Origin: Flavimobilis rhizosphaerae
GTDB lineage: Bacteria; Actinomycetota; Actinomycetes; Actinomycetales; Cellulomonadaceae
Reading direction: 5' to 3'
DNA length: 64,000 nucleotides
NCBI RefSeq assembly: GCF_014852685.1
Contig: NZ_JACZDF010000007.1
Location: 1 to 64,000, forward strand
Part shown: positions 23,033 through 33,374 of the stretch, piece after piece
How positions within the stretch are numbered: position 1 is the first letter of the stretch
Layout of the letters: each line of letters opens with the position of its first letter
Made by a program: the position numbers and the translations under genes
The notes under the pieces: generated by a model
The model's database searches: none
What the model saw: only the letters and a program-made list of their open reading frames with translations
Told to the model about the DNA's origin: nothing

Positions 23033-23803
23033 GTGCCCCTCTACCGTGACGAAGGAGTGGTCCTGCGCGCCCAGAAGCTGGGCGAGGCGGACCGCATTGT
23101 CACGCTGCTCACGCGCGAGCACGGCAAGGTCCGTGCGGTCGGCAAGGGCGTGCGCCGCACGTCCTCGCGGTTCGGCGCGCGCCTCGAGCCGTTCATGTAC
23201 GTGGACCTCCAGCTGCACGTCGGCCGTAGCCTCGACGTCGTCACGCAGGCGGAGACGCTCGGCGCGTTCGCGCGGCCCATCTGCGACGACTACGCGCTCT
23301 ACACGGTCGGCGCCGTCATGCTCGAGACCGCCGAGAGGGTCGTCGCCGACGAGCGCGAGCCGTCGGTCCAGCAGTTCTGGTTGCTCGTCGGAGCGTTGCG
23401 CGCACTGAGCGAACGCCGTCAGGACCCGGGTCTCGTGCTCGACTCCTACCTCGTGCGCGCGCTCGCCGTCGCCGGCTGGGCCCCGAGCTTCACGCGCTGC
23501 GGCCGCTGCGGGGCGCCGGGCCCGCACCGTGCGTTCTCGGTCGCGCACGGTGGTGCGGTGTGCCCCGCCTGCCGTCCGCCGGGCTCGCCGGCACCCGCAC
23601 CCGAGACGTTCGCGCTGCTCGCGGCGCTCCTCGAGGGCGACTGGGAGACCGCGTCGGCAACGGAACCACGGACACGACGCGAGGCCTCCGGTCTCGTCGC
23701 GGCGTACAGCCAGTACCACCTCGAACGCTCGCTGCGGTCGCTGCGCATGGTCGACCGGGACGCGCACGCGTCGCGGCCACCCGCTCCCGGGCGTAGCGGG
23801 TAG
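23033..23803 (+). CDS. recO: DNA repair/recombination mediator RecO
   Basis: 256 residues from GTG 23033, with a GAGGGAGGA site at 23017-23025. An upstream in-frame ATG at 22970 falls inside the leuA terminator and is rejected. The N-terminal OB fold contains [21 protein letters not shown] and [16 protein letters not shown]. The C-terminal part has the paired zinc cysteines CGRC and CPAC. RecO loads RecA at gaps together with RecR. The recO-uppS order is conserved in actinobacteria. Confidence 0.94.
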   Translation: MPLYRDEGVVLRAQKLGEADRIVTLLTREHGKVRAVGKGVRRTSSRFGARLEPFMYVDLQLHVGRSLDVVTQAETLGAFARPICDDYALYTVGAVMLETAERVVADEREPSVQQFWLLVGALRALSERRQDPGLVLDSYLVRALAVAGWAPSFTRCGRCGAPGPHRAFSVAHGGAVCPACRPPGSPAPAPETFALLAALLEGDWETASATEPRTRREASGLVAAYSQYHLERSLRSLRMVDRDAHASRPPAPGRSG

Positions 23804-24014
23804 CGTTCAACCGCAAGGCTCTGGTGCCGCGCGCCGAGCGGAGCTCCGCCGCGCGTGCGAACGGCCAGCTCCGTGTCGCGTCGCCCCCGCTGTCCCGGCC
23901 CGCCCGTCATCCCGCCCCGTCGTCCCGCCCCGTCGTCCCACCCCGTCGTCTCGCTCCCGTCGCGCGCCGGTTCATCTGCCGCTCGTCGTCCCCGCCCTCC
24001 GGAGGTTCTCGCCG
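23804..24014 (+). other. recO-uppS spacer with C-rich near-repeats
   Basis: 211 bp with no convincing gene. Bases about 23905-23960 are a run of imperfect CCGTCGTCCCGCC-type repeats. The GGAGGT ribosome site of uppS closes the spacer at 24001-24006. Confidence 0.6.
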
Positions 24015-24833
24015 ATGCCTCGTCCGCCCCGTCCGTCCGCGCGCACCTCGCCGCGTCCTGCGCCGCAGCGCCCGGACCCTCACCCGTCGGGAGCCCTGCC
24101 GCCGACGCTGCCGAGCGAGCTCGTGCCGCGGCACGTCGCCGTCGTCATGGACGGCAACGGGCGCTGGGCGAACGCGCGCGGCCTGCCCCGCACCGCGGGG
24201 CACGCGGCAGGCGAGGCCGCGCTGCTCGACGTCGTCGCGGGCGCGATCGAGATCGGCGTCACGCACGTCTCGGCGTACGCGTTCTCGACGGAGAACTGGA
24301 AGCGCAGCCCCGAGGAGGTGCGGTTCCTCATGGGCTTCTCCCGCGACGTGCTGCGCCGCCAGCGCGACACCCTCGACTCGTGGGGGGTGCGCGTGCGCTG
24401 GGCGGGCCGGCGGCCGCGCCTGTGGAAGTCGGTCATCACCGAGCTCGAGGAGGCGGAGCGTCGCACGCGTGACAATGATGTGTGCACGCTGACGATGTGC
24501 GTCAACTACGGGGGCCGCGCCGAGATCGCGGACGCCGCGCGGGACATCGCGCGTGACGTCGCGGCGGGTCGGCTCGACCCGGAGAAGGTCACCGAGCGCA
24601 CCGTCCAGCGGTACCTCGACGAGCCGGACCTGCCCGACGTCGACCTGTTCCTCCGGAGCTCGGGCGAGCAGCGGACGTCGAACTTCATGATCTGGCAGTC
24701 GGCGTACGCGGAGCTCGTGTTCCTGCCCGAGCCGTGGCCCGATGTCGACCGTCGGGTGCTGTGGCGCGCGGTCGAGGAGTACGCGCGCCGGGACCGGCGT
24801 TACGGGGCTGCGGTCGACCGTCCCGAGGGATGA
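24015..24833 (+). CDS. uppS: Isoprenyl (undecaprenyl/decaprenyl) diphosphate synthase, cis-type
   Basis: 272 residues from ATG 24015, preceded at ideal spacing by GGAGGT. The catalytic MDGNGRWA motif (Asp binding Mg-diphosphate), the [12 protein letters not shown] substrate-binding stretch and the C-terminal [19 protein letters not shown] motif are all present. It makes the lipid carrier for peptidoglycan and other wall polymers. A Pro/Arg-rich N-terminal extension of about 35 residues precedes the core. Its 3' end overlaps the convergent VTT-domain gene by 34 bp. Confidence 0.94.
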   Translation: MPRPPRPSARTSPRPAPQRPDPHPSGALPPTLPSELVPRHVAVVMDGNGRWANARGLPRTAGHAAGEAALLDVVAGAIEIGVTHVSAYAFSTENWKRSPEEVRFLMGFSRDVLRRQRDTLDSWGVRVRWAGRRPRLWKSVITELEEAERRTRDNDVCTLTMCVNYGGRAEIADAARDIARDVAAGRLDPEKVTERTVQRYLDEPDLPDVDLFLRSSGEQRTSNFMIWQSAYAELVFLPEPWPDVDRRVLWRAVEEYARRDRRYGAAVDRPEG

Positions 24834-25567
24834 CCGGAGGGGTTCTCGGGCAGGGAGATCCCGTTCTGCGCGTCGGCCGGGCCGGACGTGCGGTCCGTGC
24901 GTTCGGACGAGACGACGGGCTCCGTCGTGACGTCGTGCTCACCCGTGACGTGCGTGCCGTAGGGCAGGCCCGCGTCGTGCGCCTCGGCTGCGCGGCCGTG
25001 GATCTCACGCACGGCCTGGAGCGGGCCACCGGCCGCGTCGAGCTCGGTGCGCGACCGGCGGGCAAGCTTGTGCCGCCGGTGGAGAACGACGCCGGTGACG
25101 ACGGCAGCGACGGCTGCCACGAGCGCGAGGAGCGCCCACGGCGACCCGGCGGCCGCGCTCACGACGGCGGTCCATGCGGCCCAGCCGACCGTCGCATAGA
25201 TCGTCGCGTGCGTGACGCAGCCGACGAGCATCGCCGCGGTGTACCGGCCGTAGGGCATGCGGGTGACGCCGGCGGCCGCGTTGACGACGGTCTTCGTCCC
25301 CGTGAAGAGGAAGCTCAGGGGGACGACGAGAAGCCCCCAGCGGTTGAGGGCCGCGACGCCGGAGTCGACGCCGCCCTCGGTGAGCCACCGCTTGAACCGC
25401 CGCAGCAGGGGTGAGCGGGGCTCGCCCCTGGTGACGGCACGCTCGGTGAGCGTGCGCGCGAGCCAGTAGGTGATCTGGGTGCGGACGACGACGATGAAGA
25501 GGAAGAACGTGAACATCCCGAGGAGGGGCGTCGTCGAGGCGTCGGGGATCAGTCCCGTGGCGAGCAT
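24800..25567 (-). CDS. VTT/DedA-like small-transporter-family membrane protein
   Basis: 255 residues from ATG 25567 on the minus strand, 2 bp after zur. Several membrane segments are visible ([60 protein letters not shown] and [18 protein letters not shown]). The [19 protein letters not shown] stretch resembles the re-entrant helix region of VTT (SNARE-associated/DedA) proteins. The last 80 residues are hydrophilic and disordered. Family members are linked to lipid scrambling and envelope homeostasis. The position at the end of the zinc operon suggests co-expression with zur, but no zinc role can be read from the sequence. Confidence 0.7.
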   Translation of the reverse strand: MLATGLIPDASTTPLLGMFTFFLFIVVVRTQITYWLARTLTERAVTRGEPRSPLLRRFKRWLTEGGVDSGVAALNRWGLLVVPLSFLFTGTKTVVNAAAGVTRMPYGRYTAAMLVGCVTHATIYATVGWAAWTAVVSAAAGSPWALLALVAAVAAVVTGVVLHRRHKLARRSRTELDAAGGPLQAVREIHGRAAEAHDAGLPYGTHVTGEHDVTTEPVVSSERTDRTSGPADAQNGISLPENPSGHPSGRSTAAP

Positions 25568-25569
25568 GC

Positions 25570-25998
25570 TCAGCGCGCCTCGCCGACGGTCTCGGGATCG
25601 GCGGCGTCCTCGGCCGAGCACTCGGGGCACAGCCCGAAGAGCTCGACCGTGTGCTCGATCCGCGTGAAGCCGTGACTGTCGCCGACGAGAGACGCCCACG
25701 CCTCGACGGTGAGGCCGTCGATCTCGACGGTCGTCCCGCACGCGCGGCACACGAGGTGGTGGTGGTGCTCGCGTCGGGCGCAGCGCCGGTAGGCGAGCTC
25801 ACCGTCGGAGAGCCGCAGGACGTCGACCTCACCGGCGGACGCGAGGGCCTGCAGCGTCCGGTAGACGGTGGCGAGACCGACCGCGTCGCCCCGCGCCGTG
25901 AGCTCGTCGTGCAGCTGCTGTGCGGAGACGAACTCGGGGATCTCGGCGAGCGTCTCGCTCACGGCAAGTCGCTGGCGGGTCATGCGCTGCACGCTCAT
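25570..25998 (-). CDS. zur: Fur-family zinc uptake regulator (Zur)
   Basis: 142 residues. The Fur-type winged helix (SAQQLHDELTARGDAVGLATVYRTLQAL) is followed by a dimer/metal domain with a REHHHHLVCRACG site and a CPEC pair, so both structural-zinc CxxC motifs are present. The znuABC operon context supports zinc as effector rather than iron. Its start overlaps the znuB stop by 4 bp (ATGA on the minus strand). It very likely acts on the dyad at 28829-28843 in front of znuA, closing a feedback loop. Confidence 0.93.
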   Translation of the reverse strand: MSVQRMTRQRLAVSETLAEIPEFVSAQQLHDELTARGDAVGLATVYRTLQALASAGEVDVLRLSDGELAYRRCARREHHHHLVCRACGTTVEIDGLTVEAWASLVGDSHGFTRIEHTVELFGLCPECSAEDAADPETVGEAR

Positions 25999-26894
25999 CC
26001 CTCCAGGACGACGTCGGCGGGCAGGTCGGGGTGCGGATCACGCCGGCCCTGCCGCCCGCGCAGCACCGGAAGGAGCGTGGCGACGACGGCGTAGGCCGCG
26101 ATCGTCAACACGACGATCATCGCACCGGGCGAGACGTCCCACCAATAGGTCGCCGAGAGCCCCACGACACACGCGACGACACCGATGCCGATCGCGAGGC
26201 GCATCGTCGTGACGAACGACCGCGTGAGGAGCTGGGCGACCGCGACGGGCACGATCATGAGCGCGGAGACGAGCAGGAGTCCGACGACGCGCATCGCGAC
26301 CGTCACCGTGAGGGCAGCCATGACGGCGATCGCGACGTTGAGCAGTCGCACGGGCAGGCCGCTTGCGCGAGCGAACTCCTCGTCGTGCGAGACCGTGAAG
26401 AGGGCGGGCCGCAGGCCGACGCCGAGCCCGAGCACGACGAGCGCGAGCACCGCGGTGAGGACGAGGTCCCACGTCGTGACGACCGAGATTGAGCCGAAGA
26501 GGTACGCCATGAGGTTCGAACTCTGGCCGCCCGCGAGCTGGATGATGATGACGCCGCCCGCGATGCCGCCGTAGAAGAGGAGGGCGAGCGCGACGTCGGC
26601 GCTCGTGCGGCCCCGCTCGCGGACGATCTCGATACCGACGGCGCCGCCGACGGCCGCGACGACGGCGCCGGGAACCGCGAGCGCGTCGACCGGCGTGACA
26701 CCGGCGGCCGCGCCGACGAGCCAGCCGAGTGCGACACCCGTCAGGGCGACGTGACCGATGCCGTCGCCGAGGAGGGAGAGTCGTCGCTGCACGAGGAACG
26801 TGCCCATGACGGGCGCGACGATTCCCACGAGGAGCGCGGCGAGGAGGCCGCGCTGCATGAGGGGCGTCGAGAGCATGTCGAGGATCTGGTCCAT
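25995..26894 (-). CDS. znuB: Zinc ABC transporter permease ZnuB
   Basis: 299 residues from ATG 26894, 1 bp after the znuC stop. ABC-3 family permease with about eight membrane helices. QRRLSLLGDGIGHVALTGVALG and the LSATYWWDVSPGAMIVVL region near the end are typical. It passes zinc (or manganese in some relatives) delivered by ZnuA. The 3' end reaches a polar tail (RGRQGRRDPHPDLPADVV) and overlaps zur. Confidence 0.92.
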   Translation of the reverse strand: MDQILDMLSTPLMQRGLLAALLVGIVAPVMGTFLVQRRLSLLGDGIGHVALTGVALGWLVGAAAGVTPVDALAVPGAVVAAVGGAVGIEIVRERGRTSADVALALLFYGGIAGGVIIIQLAGGQSSNLMAYLFGSISVVTTWDLVLTAVLALVVLGLGVGLRPALFTVSHDEEFARASGLPVRLLNVAIAVMAALTVTVAMRVVGLLLVSALMIVPVAVAQLLTRSFVTTMRLAIGIGVVACVVGLSATYWWDVSPGAMIVVLTIAAYAVVATLLPVLRGRQGRRDPHPDLPADVVLEG

Positions 26895-26895
26895 G

Positions 26896-27736
26896 TCAGT
26901 CGGCCTCGCAGAAGGGGTGGTCGGTGAGGACGACGGCTGGCGGCGCGAGCGTGGGGTCGCCGTGCGCGTGCTCGTGGTCGTGGTCAGGGTCGTCGTGGCC
27001 GCGCGCGGCACGCGGCGCGGGCCCGTCGTGGACGACGGTCCCGTGCCGCAGGACGACGGTGCGCGTGATGAGGTGCTCGAGCTCGCCAAGCTCGTGGAGG
27101 ACGACGAGGACGGTGACGCCGCGCGCGACGAGCGCGGTCATCGTGCGGGCGAACGCCTCCTGGCTCGGCTGGTCGACGCCAGCGACGGGCTCGTCGAGGA
27201 TGAGCAGCTCGGGGTCGCGGACGAGGGCCCGCGCGATGAGAACGCGGCGCTGCTGGCCGCCCGAGAGCTCAGACACTGCTTGGTCGCGGCGGTGAAGGAG
27301 GCCGACCTCGCTGAGGGCGGCGTCGACGCGCGCACGCCAGTCGCGCGGCTTGCGGAGGGTGCGCGGACCGAGGAGGCCCGAGATGACGATCTCGCGGACG
27401 GTCGCGGGGACGCCGCCGGCGGCACCGAGGCGCTGGGGCACGTAGCCGATGCGGTGCCAGGGCACGCGGGGGCCGAGCGGCGCACCGAGGACGTTTACGG
27501 TGCCGCCGCTCGCGGGCACGGCCCGCACGAGCGTCCGGACGAGCGTGGACTTGCCAGAGCCGTTCGTCCCGAGGAGGGCGACGACCTCGCCTCGGTCGAT
27601 GCGCAGGTCGACGCCGCCGAGGATCTGCTGCCCGCCGAGGTGCGTCGTGAGGCCTCGCACGTCGAGGACCGGAGTAGCGGCCGGGCCGGAGCCAGCCGTG
27701 GCGCCGCTCGGGACGGCGGCCGACGTCGTGGAGGTG

Positions 27737-27744
<8 letters not shown>
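26896..27744 (-). CDS. znuC: Zinc ABC transporter ATPase ZnuC with His-rich tail
   Basis: 282 residues. Walker A is GTNGSGKST, the signature is LSGGQQRRV and Walker B is LLILDEP. An N-terminal extension of about 25 residues (Ser/Thr/Ala-rich) precedes the ATPase. The C-terminal tail carries a histidine/aspartate cluster (HDDPDHDHEHAHGD) that is not part of the usual ABC-3 ATPase core and may bind zinc in the cytoplasm. The start overlaps the znuA stop by 8 bp. Confidence 0.93.
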
Positions 27745-28807
<1,063 letters not shown>

Positions 28808-28814
28808 GATCTCC

Positions 28815-28844
28815 ATTCTCAATAAGACTGAGAACCGTTGTCAA
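28815..28844 (-). promoter_or_regulatory. znuA promoter overlapped by a Zur-box-like dyad
   Basis: On the minus strand, -35 TTGACA (28839-28844) and -10 GAGAAT (28815-28820) are 18 nt apart. The 15-bp dyad TGACAACGGTTCTCA (28829-28843; form TGAnAAnnnTTnTCA) covers the -35 and part of the spacer, matching known actinobacterial Zur boxes in form. Zinc-loaded Zur would block RNA polymerase here. Confidence 0.85.
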
Positions 28845-28979
28845 CTTGGTCCGGTGTGACGCGGCCCGCGCCACGCCCGCACGGGCCTGCCGCCCGCTGG
28901 TGGCCCGGTATCCTGGGAGGGTTGTTCCCCGCCCCGCACGCCATGCGTGGCGCCGACGATCCAAACGGAGTGATCACCA

Positions 28980-30368
28980 GTGGCTTCCACCTCCAAGCGT
29001 CTCGACGCCGTCATCTCCCTCGCCAAGCGCCGAGGCTTCGTCTTCCAGGCAGGTGAGATCTACGGAGGTTCGCGCTCGGCCTGGGACTACGGACCCCTCG
29101 GCGCCGAGCTCAAGGAGAACATCAAGCGGCAGTGGTGGCAGTCGATGGTCCGCGGCCGCGACGACGTCGTCGGCATCGATTCCTCCGTCATCCTTCCGCG
29201 CAAGGTCTGGGAGGCCTCGGGCCACGTCGAGGTCTTCACCGACCCGCTCGTCGAGTGCACGAGCTGCCACAAGCGCTTCCGCGCCGACACGCTCCTCGAG
29301 GAGTTCGAGGAGAAGAAGGGTCGCGCCGCGGAGAACGGCCTCGCCGACGTCGTGTGCGCGAACTGCGGTACGCGCGGCGCGTGGACCGAGCCCCAGAACT
29401 TCTCGGGCCTCCTCAAGACGTACCTCGGGGCCGTCGACAACGAGGAGGGTCTGCACTACCTCCGTCCCGAGACCGCGCAGGGCATCTTCGTGAACTTCGG
29501 CAACGTCCAGACGGCGTCGCGCATGAAGCCCCCGTTCGGCATCGGCCAGATCGGCAAGTCGTTCCGCAACGAGATCACCCCCGGCAACTTCATCTTCCGC
29601 ACACGTGAGTTCGAGCAGATGGAGCTCGAGTTCTTCGTCGAGCCCGGCACGGACGAAGAGTGGCACCAGACCTGGATCGACACGCGGATGGCCTGGTACA
29701 CGGACCTCGGCATCGACCCCGAGAATCTCCGCCTCTACGAGCACCCCGCCGAGAAGCTCTCGCACTATTCCAAGCGCACCGTCGACATCGAGTACCGCTT
29801 CGGCTTCACGGGCTCGGAGTGGGGGGAGCTCGAGGGTATCGCCAACCGCACCGACTTCGACCTGCGCACGCACTCGACGATCTCGGGCAAGGACCTCTCG
29901 TACTTCGACCAGGCGAAGAACGAGCGGTACTACCCCTACGTCATCGAGCCTGCTGCAGGTCTCACGCGCTCGCTCATGGCGTTCCTCGTCGAGGCTTACG
30001 CCGAAGACGAGGCGCCCAACGCCAAGGGCGGCGTCGACGTCCGCACCGTGCTGCGCCTCGACCACCGTCTCGCGCCCGTCAAGGCTGCCGTCCTGCCCCT
30101 GTCGCGGAACGCCGACCTCTCGCCCAAGGCGCGGGCGCTCGCGACCGAGCTGCGCAAGCACTGGAACGTCGACTTCGACGACGCCGGCGCGATCGGCCGC
30201 CGCTACCGCCGTCAGGACGAGATCGGTACGCCGTTCTGCATCACGGTCGACTTCGACACGCTCGAGGACGGTGCCGTGACGATCCGCCACCGTGACTCCA
30301 TGGAGCAGGAGCGAGTCGCGCTCGACCAGGTCGTGCCGTTCCTCGCGGCGCGTCTCATCGGCGCCTGA
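28980..30368 (+). CDS. glyS: Glycyl-tRNA synthetase, dimeric (GlyQS type)
   Basis: 462 residues from GTG 28980, with GGAG at 28967-28970. Class II synthetase. Motif 1 region includes [17 protein letters not shown] zinc-like [16 protein letters not shown] insertion follows. [15 protein letters not shown] and [24 protein letters not shown] give motif 2, and [17 protein letters not shown] gives motif 3. The C-terminal anticodon-binding domain is complete. It charges tRNA-Gly in the cytoplasm and is transcribed divergently from znuA. A -10 candidate TATCCT lies at 28909-28914. A strong terminator follows. Confidence 0.96.
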   Translation: MASTSKRLDAVISLAKRRGFVFQAGEIYGGSRSAWDYGPLGAELKENIKRQWWQSMVRGRDDVVGIDSSVILPRKVWEASGHVEVFTDPLVECTSCHKRFRADTLLEEFEEKKGRAAENGLADVVCANCGTRGAWTEPQNFSGLLKTYLGAVDNEEGLHYLRPETAQGIFVNFGNVQTASRMKPPFGIGQIGKSFRNEITPGNFIFRTREFEQMELEFFVEPGTDEEWHQTWIDTRMAWYTDLGIDPENLRLYEHPAEKLSHYSKRTVDIEYRFGFTGSEWGELEGIANRTDFDLRTHSTISGKDLSYFDQAKNERYYPYVIEPAAGLTRSLMAFLVEAYAEDEAPNAKGGVDVRTVLRLDHRLAPVKAAVLPLSRNADLSPKARALATELRKHWNVDFDDAGAIGRRYRRQDEIGTPFCITVDFDTLEDGAVTIRHRDSMEQERVALDQVVPFLAARLIGA

Positions 30369-30376
30369 GAGCACAT

Positions 30377-30418
30377 CCCGAGGGGCCGGCGTGGCGGAAG
30401 CCACGTCGGCCCCTCGGG
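30377..30418 (+). terminator. glyS terminator
   Basis: An 18-bp stem (30377-30394/30401-30418) with one G-U pair and a 6-nt loop begins 9 bp after the stop. Confidence 0.88.
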
Positions 30419-30441
30419 CGTCCGGTGCGAGGATGGAACCC

Positions 30442-31626
30442 ATGACCACCCCGACCCTCGAGACCCCCGCGCCCGACGGCCACGTGCTCCCACCGCTGCG
30501 CATCGGCCCGCACTCGGTCGACACGCCCGTCGTCCTCGCACCCATGGCGGGCGTGACGAACAGCGCGTTCCGCAGGTTGTGCCGCGAGCACGGCGCGGGC
30601 CTTTACGTCGCGGAGATGGTGACGTCGCGCGCGCTCGTCGCGCGCAACGAGGAGTCGCTGCGGATCGTCACGTTCGAGCCGGACGAGGCCGTGCGCTCGG
30701 CGCAGGTCTACGGCGTCGACCCGGCGACGGTCGCGGCGGCCGTGAAGATCATCGCGGGCGAGGATCGCGCCGACCACATCGACCTCAACTTCGGGTGCCC
30801 CGTGCCCAAGGTGACGCGCAAGGGCGGCGGCGCAGCGCTGCCGTGGAAGACGGAACTCTTCACGCGCATCGTCGGGGCGGCCGTCGAGGCTGCAGCGCCG
30901 TACGGCGTCCCGGTGACGATCAAGATGCGCAAGGGTATCGACGCCGACCACGAGACGTACCTCGAGGCGGGGCTGCTCGCCGAGGACCTCGGCGTCGCGG
31001 CGGTCGCGCTCCACGCGCGGACGGCAGCGGAGCACTACTCGGGCCACGCCGACTGGGCAGCGATCGCCGAGCTCAAGCGCACCGTGACGAGCATCCCGGT
31101 GCTCGGCAACGGCGACATCTGGTCGGCCGAGGACGCGCTCGAGATGGTGCGGACGACGGGCTGCGACGGCGTCGTTGTCGGCCGGGGCTGCCAGGGGCGG
31201 CCGTGGCTGTTCCACGACCTCGCGGCGGCGTTCGCAGGACGTTCCGAGCGACTGCAGCCCGGGCTCGCGATGGTCGCGGAGACGATCTACCGGCACGGGG
31301 AGCTCATGGTCGAGGAGTTCGGCGAGGAAGACCGTGGGGTGCGCGAGCTGCGCAAGCACATGGCGTGGTACCTCAAGGGCTATCCGGTCGGCGGTGACGC
31401 ACGGCGCGGCCTTGCGATGGTCTCCTCGCTCGTCGAGCTGCGGACGCTGCTCGACGCGCTCGACCTCGAGGCGCCGTACCCGGGGAAGGCCGCCGAGGGC
31501 ACGCGCGGCCGTCAGGGGACGCCGAAGACGCCGCACCTGCCGGAAGGCTGGCTCGACTCGCGCGAGCTCGACGAGACGTTCCGGGCGCGTCTCGCGGAGG
31601 CGGAGCTCGCGGTCTCGGGTGGCTGA
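30442..31626 (+). CDS. dusB: tRNA-dihydrouridine synthase (DusB type)
   Basis: 394 residues. ATG 30442 lies 7 nt after a GAGGAT -10-like box; ATG 30433 is in frame but overlaps it. FMN-dependent enzyme that reduces uridines in tRNA. The TIM barrel shows VLAPMAGVTNSAFRRLCREH, YVAEMVTSRAL, HIDLNFGCPVPKVTRKGGG (with the catalytic Cys), ALHARTAAEHYSG and VVVGRGCQGRPW. The C-terminal helical domain is complete. It is isolated from glyS by a terminator. Confidence 0.94.
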   Translation: MTTPTLETPAPDGHVLPPLRIGPHSVDTPVVLAPMAGVTNSAFRRLCREHGAGLYVAEMVTSRALVARNEESLRIVTFEPDEAVRSAQVYGVDPATVAAAVKIIAGEDRADHIDLNFGCPVPKVTRKGGGAALPWKTELFTRIVGAAVEAAAPYGVPVTIKMRKGIDADHETYLEAGLLAEDLGVAAVALHARTAAEHYSGHADWAAIAELKRTVTSIPVLGNGDIWSAEDALEMVRTTGCDGVVVGRGCQGRPWLFHDLAAAFAGRSERLQPGLAMVAETIYRHGELMVEEFGEEDRGVRELRKHMAWYLKGYPVGGDARRGLAMVSSLVELRTLLDALDLEAPYPGKAAEGTRGRQGTPKTPHLPEGWLDSRELDETFRARLAEAELAVSGG

Positions 31627-31651
31627 ACCCGAGCCCGTGGCGGTCACGTGC

Positions 31652-31682
31652 GTGACAAGCTGCAAGTTTTCTGTATCCTTGC
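31652..31682 (+). promoter_or_regulatory. alpha-amylase promoter with GCAAG/CTTGC operator halves
   Basis: -35-like GTGACA (31652-31657) and -10 TATCCT (31674-31679) are 16 nt apart. GCAAG (31662-31666) and CTTGC (31678-31682) form an inverted pair across the promoter. The 9-mer GCTGCAAGT (31659-31667) recurs upstream of the alpha-glucosidase gene at 35182-35190, suggesting a shared regulator. Confidence 0.6.
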
Positions 31683-31709
31683 GACGTCACCGTCGACCAG
31701 GGAGTTCCG

Positions 31710-33236
31710 ATGCGCACCGCACGCACCACGCACCACGTCGCTGCAGCAGCCGTGCTCGCCGCGCTGCTCGCGGCGTGCTCCGGCGGCGCGAGCGACGGCA
31801 AGGTCCCTTCGGAGCAGCCCCCGGCATCGAGCGGCGCTCCCGCGACGACGGCGGCTCCCGACGAGGGCCCGCTGCCGGGCGTCGGGATCCAGCTCTTCCA
31901 GTGGAGCTGGGACGCGATCGCACGGGAGTGCACCGAGACGCTCGGCCCCGCAGGGATCGACTGGGTTCTGACGTCCCCGCCGCAGGAGCACATCCTGGGT
32001 GAGGAGTGGTGGACCTCGTACCAGCCCGTGAGTCATCGGGTCGACTCGAGGCTCGGGTCGCGCGAGCAGTTCGCCGACATGGTCTCCACGTGCGGCAGCG
32101 CGGGCGTCGGGATCGTCGCCGACGCCGTCGTCAACCACATGACAGGGCAGGAACGTCCGGGCACCGGCTGGGCCGGGTCGTCGTACGAGCACTACGAGTA
32201 CCCGGGGCTCTTCTCCGACGAGGACGGCGACTTCCACCACTGCGACGCCAAGGACGGCGACATCCAGAACTACAAGGACGCCGAGCAGGTGCAGGGCTGC
32301 GAACTCGTCAACCTCGCAGACCTCGCGACGGGCACGGAGCACGTCCGCGACACGCTCAAGGCCTACCTCGCGGACCTCGTGAGCCTCGGCGTCGCCGGCA
32401 TCCGCGTCGACGCGGCGAAGCACATGCCGCCCGCGGACGTCGCGGCGATCGTCGCCGACCTCCCCGAGGGAGCAGTCGTCTGGCAGGAGGTCATCCGTGG
32501 CGGCGGAGAGCCCGTGACCCCGGAGCAGTACGTCGGCAACGGTCAGGTCTTCGAGTTCGGCTACGGGCGCGAGCTCGTCGGGCTCCTCGGTGGCTCGACC
32601 TTCCGCCAGGCGCTCACCCTCGGTGAGCGCGGCATGCTGCCGTCGGACGACGCCGTCGTCTTCGTCGTCAACCACGACACGGAGCGCAACGGGGAGATGC
32701 TCACGTCGCGGGACGACGAGTACCTCCTCGCGAACGTCCTCATGCTCGCAGGGACCTACGGGACGCCCGTCCTCTACTCGGGCTACGTGTTCGACGACCG
32801 GGACGCGGGTCCCGTCCAGGACGGTGACGGCAAGGTCCTCGACGCGTCGTGCCCCGACGCCCCGGGACCCGCCACGTCGCTCGAGAACGGAGCGTGGACG
32901 TGTGAGCAGCGCTGGCCCGCGATCCAAGGGATGCTCGAGTGGCGGCGCGTCACGGATGGCGCAGGCCTCGTCGCGGTCGACGACTCTGCGGACGACGTCC
33001 TCGCGTTCTCGCGCGGAGAGCTGGGGACGATCATCGTCAATCGGGGCGACGAGGAGGCGGTCGGTTCCTGGCCGACGACGCTCGCCCCGGGTGAGTACTG
33101 CGACGTCGCGGGCGGGCCTGTCTCCCCTCAGGGGTGTTCAGGCGCTACCATCGAGGTCGCTGCCGATGGCACGCTCAGCACCACGGTTCCCGCCGACGGA
33201 TTCGTCGCGGTCCACTCCGAGGGTCGCACGAGCTGA
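31710..33236 (+). CDS. Secreted lipoprotein alpha-amylase (GH13)
   Basis: 508 residues. The signal peptide has lipobox LAAC, then a Ser/Pro/Ala linker. The GH13 barrel starts at GIQLFQWSWDAIARECTETL. Catalytic residues are the nucleophile Asp in GIRVDAAKHM (about residue 234), the acid/base Glu in VWQEVI (about 260) and the Asp in NHDTERNG (about 323); DAVVNHM is region I. Similarity is to the animal/Streptomyces-like alpha-amylases. It hydrolyses internal alpha-1,4 bonds of starch or glycogen at the cell surface and so feeds the maltodextrin transporter encoded 5 kb downstream. No starch-binding module is attached. Confidence 0.92.
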   Translation: MRTARTTHHVAAAAVLAALLAACSGGASDGKVPSEQPPASSGAPATTAAPDEGPLPGVGIQLFQWSWDAIARECTETLGPAGIDWVLTSPPQEHILGEEWWTSYQPVSHRVDSRLGSREQFADMVSTCGSAGVGIVADAVVNHMTGQERPGTGWAGSSYEHYEYPGLFSDEDGDFHHCDAKDGDIQNYKDAEQVQGCELVNLADLATGTEHVRDTLKAYLADLVSLGVAGIRVDAAKHMPPADVAAIVADLPEGAVVWQEVIRGGGEPVTPEQYVGNGQVFEFGYGRELVGLLGGSTFRQALTLGERGMLPSDDAVVFVVNHDTERNGEMLTSRDDEYLLANVLMLAGTYGTPVLYSGYVFDDRDAGPVQDGDGKVLDASCPDAPGPATSLENGAWTCEQRWPAIQGMLEWRRVTDGAGLVAVDDSADDVLAFSRGELGTIIVNRGDEEAVGSWPTTLAPGEYCDVAGGPVSPQGCSGATIEVAADGTLSTTVPADGFVAVHSEGRTS

Positions 33237-33265
33237 CCATCGGCGCATAAGCTGCCGCACCGGGT

Positions 33266-33339
33266 GCGCGCGTGTCGTGGACGGACACGCGCGCCCGGGC
33301 GGCGGAGCGCGGGGGCGGTGGCCGGTGGCCACCGCCCCC
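33266..33339. terminator. Two hairpins between convergent amylase and glucosidase genes
   Basis: Stem 1 is 33266-33276/33284-33294 (11 bp, perfect). Stem 2 is 33311-33323/33327-33339 (13 bp, perfect, loop GGT). Each could serve one strand. Confidence 0.82.
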
Positions 33340-33374
33340 CGTTCGTCCCCGGAACGTGTTCCTGGACGAGCGTC

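Noticed and set aside
23905-23960. Short C-rich repeats considered as a CRISPR or regulatory array
   Set aside because: Units are irregular, only 11-13 bp and without spacers. No cas gene is present in the window.
30355-31665. 436-codon minus-strand frame over dusB
   Set aside because: Shadow of dusB, which has intact FMN and catalytic motifs.
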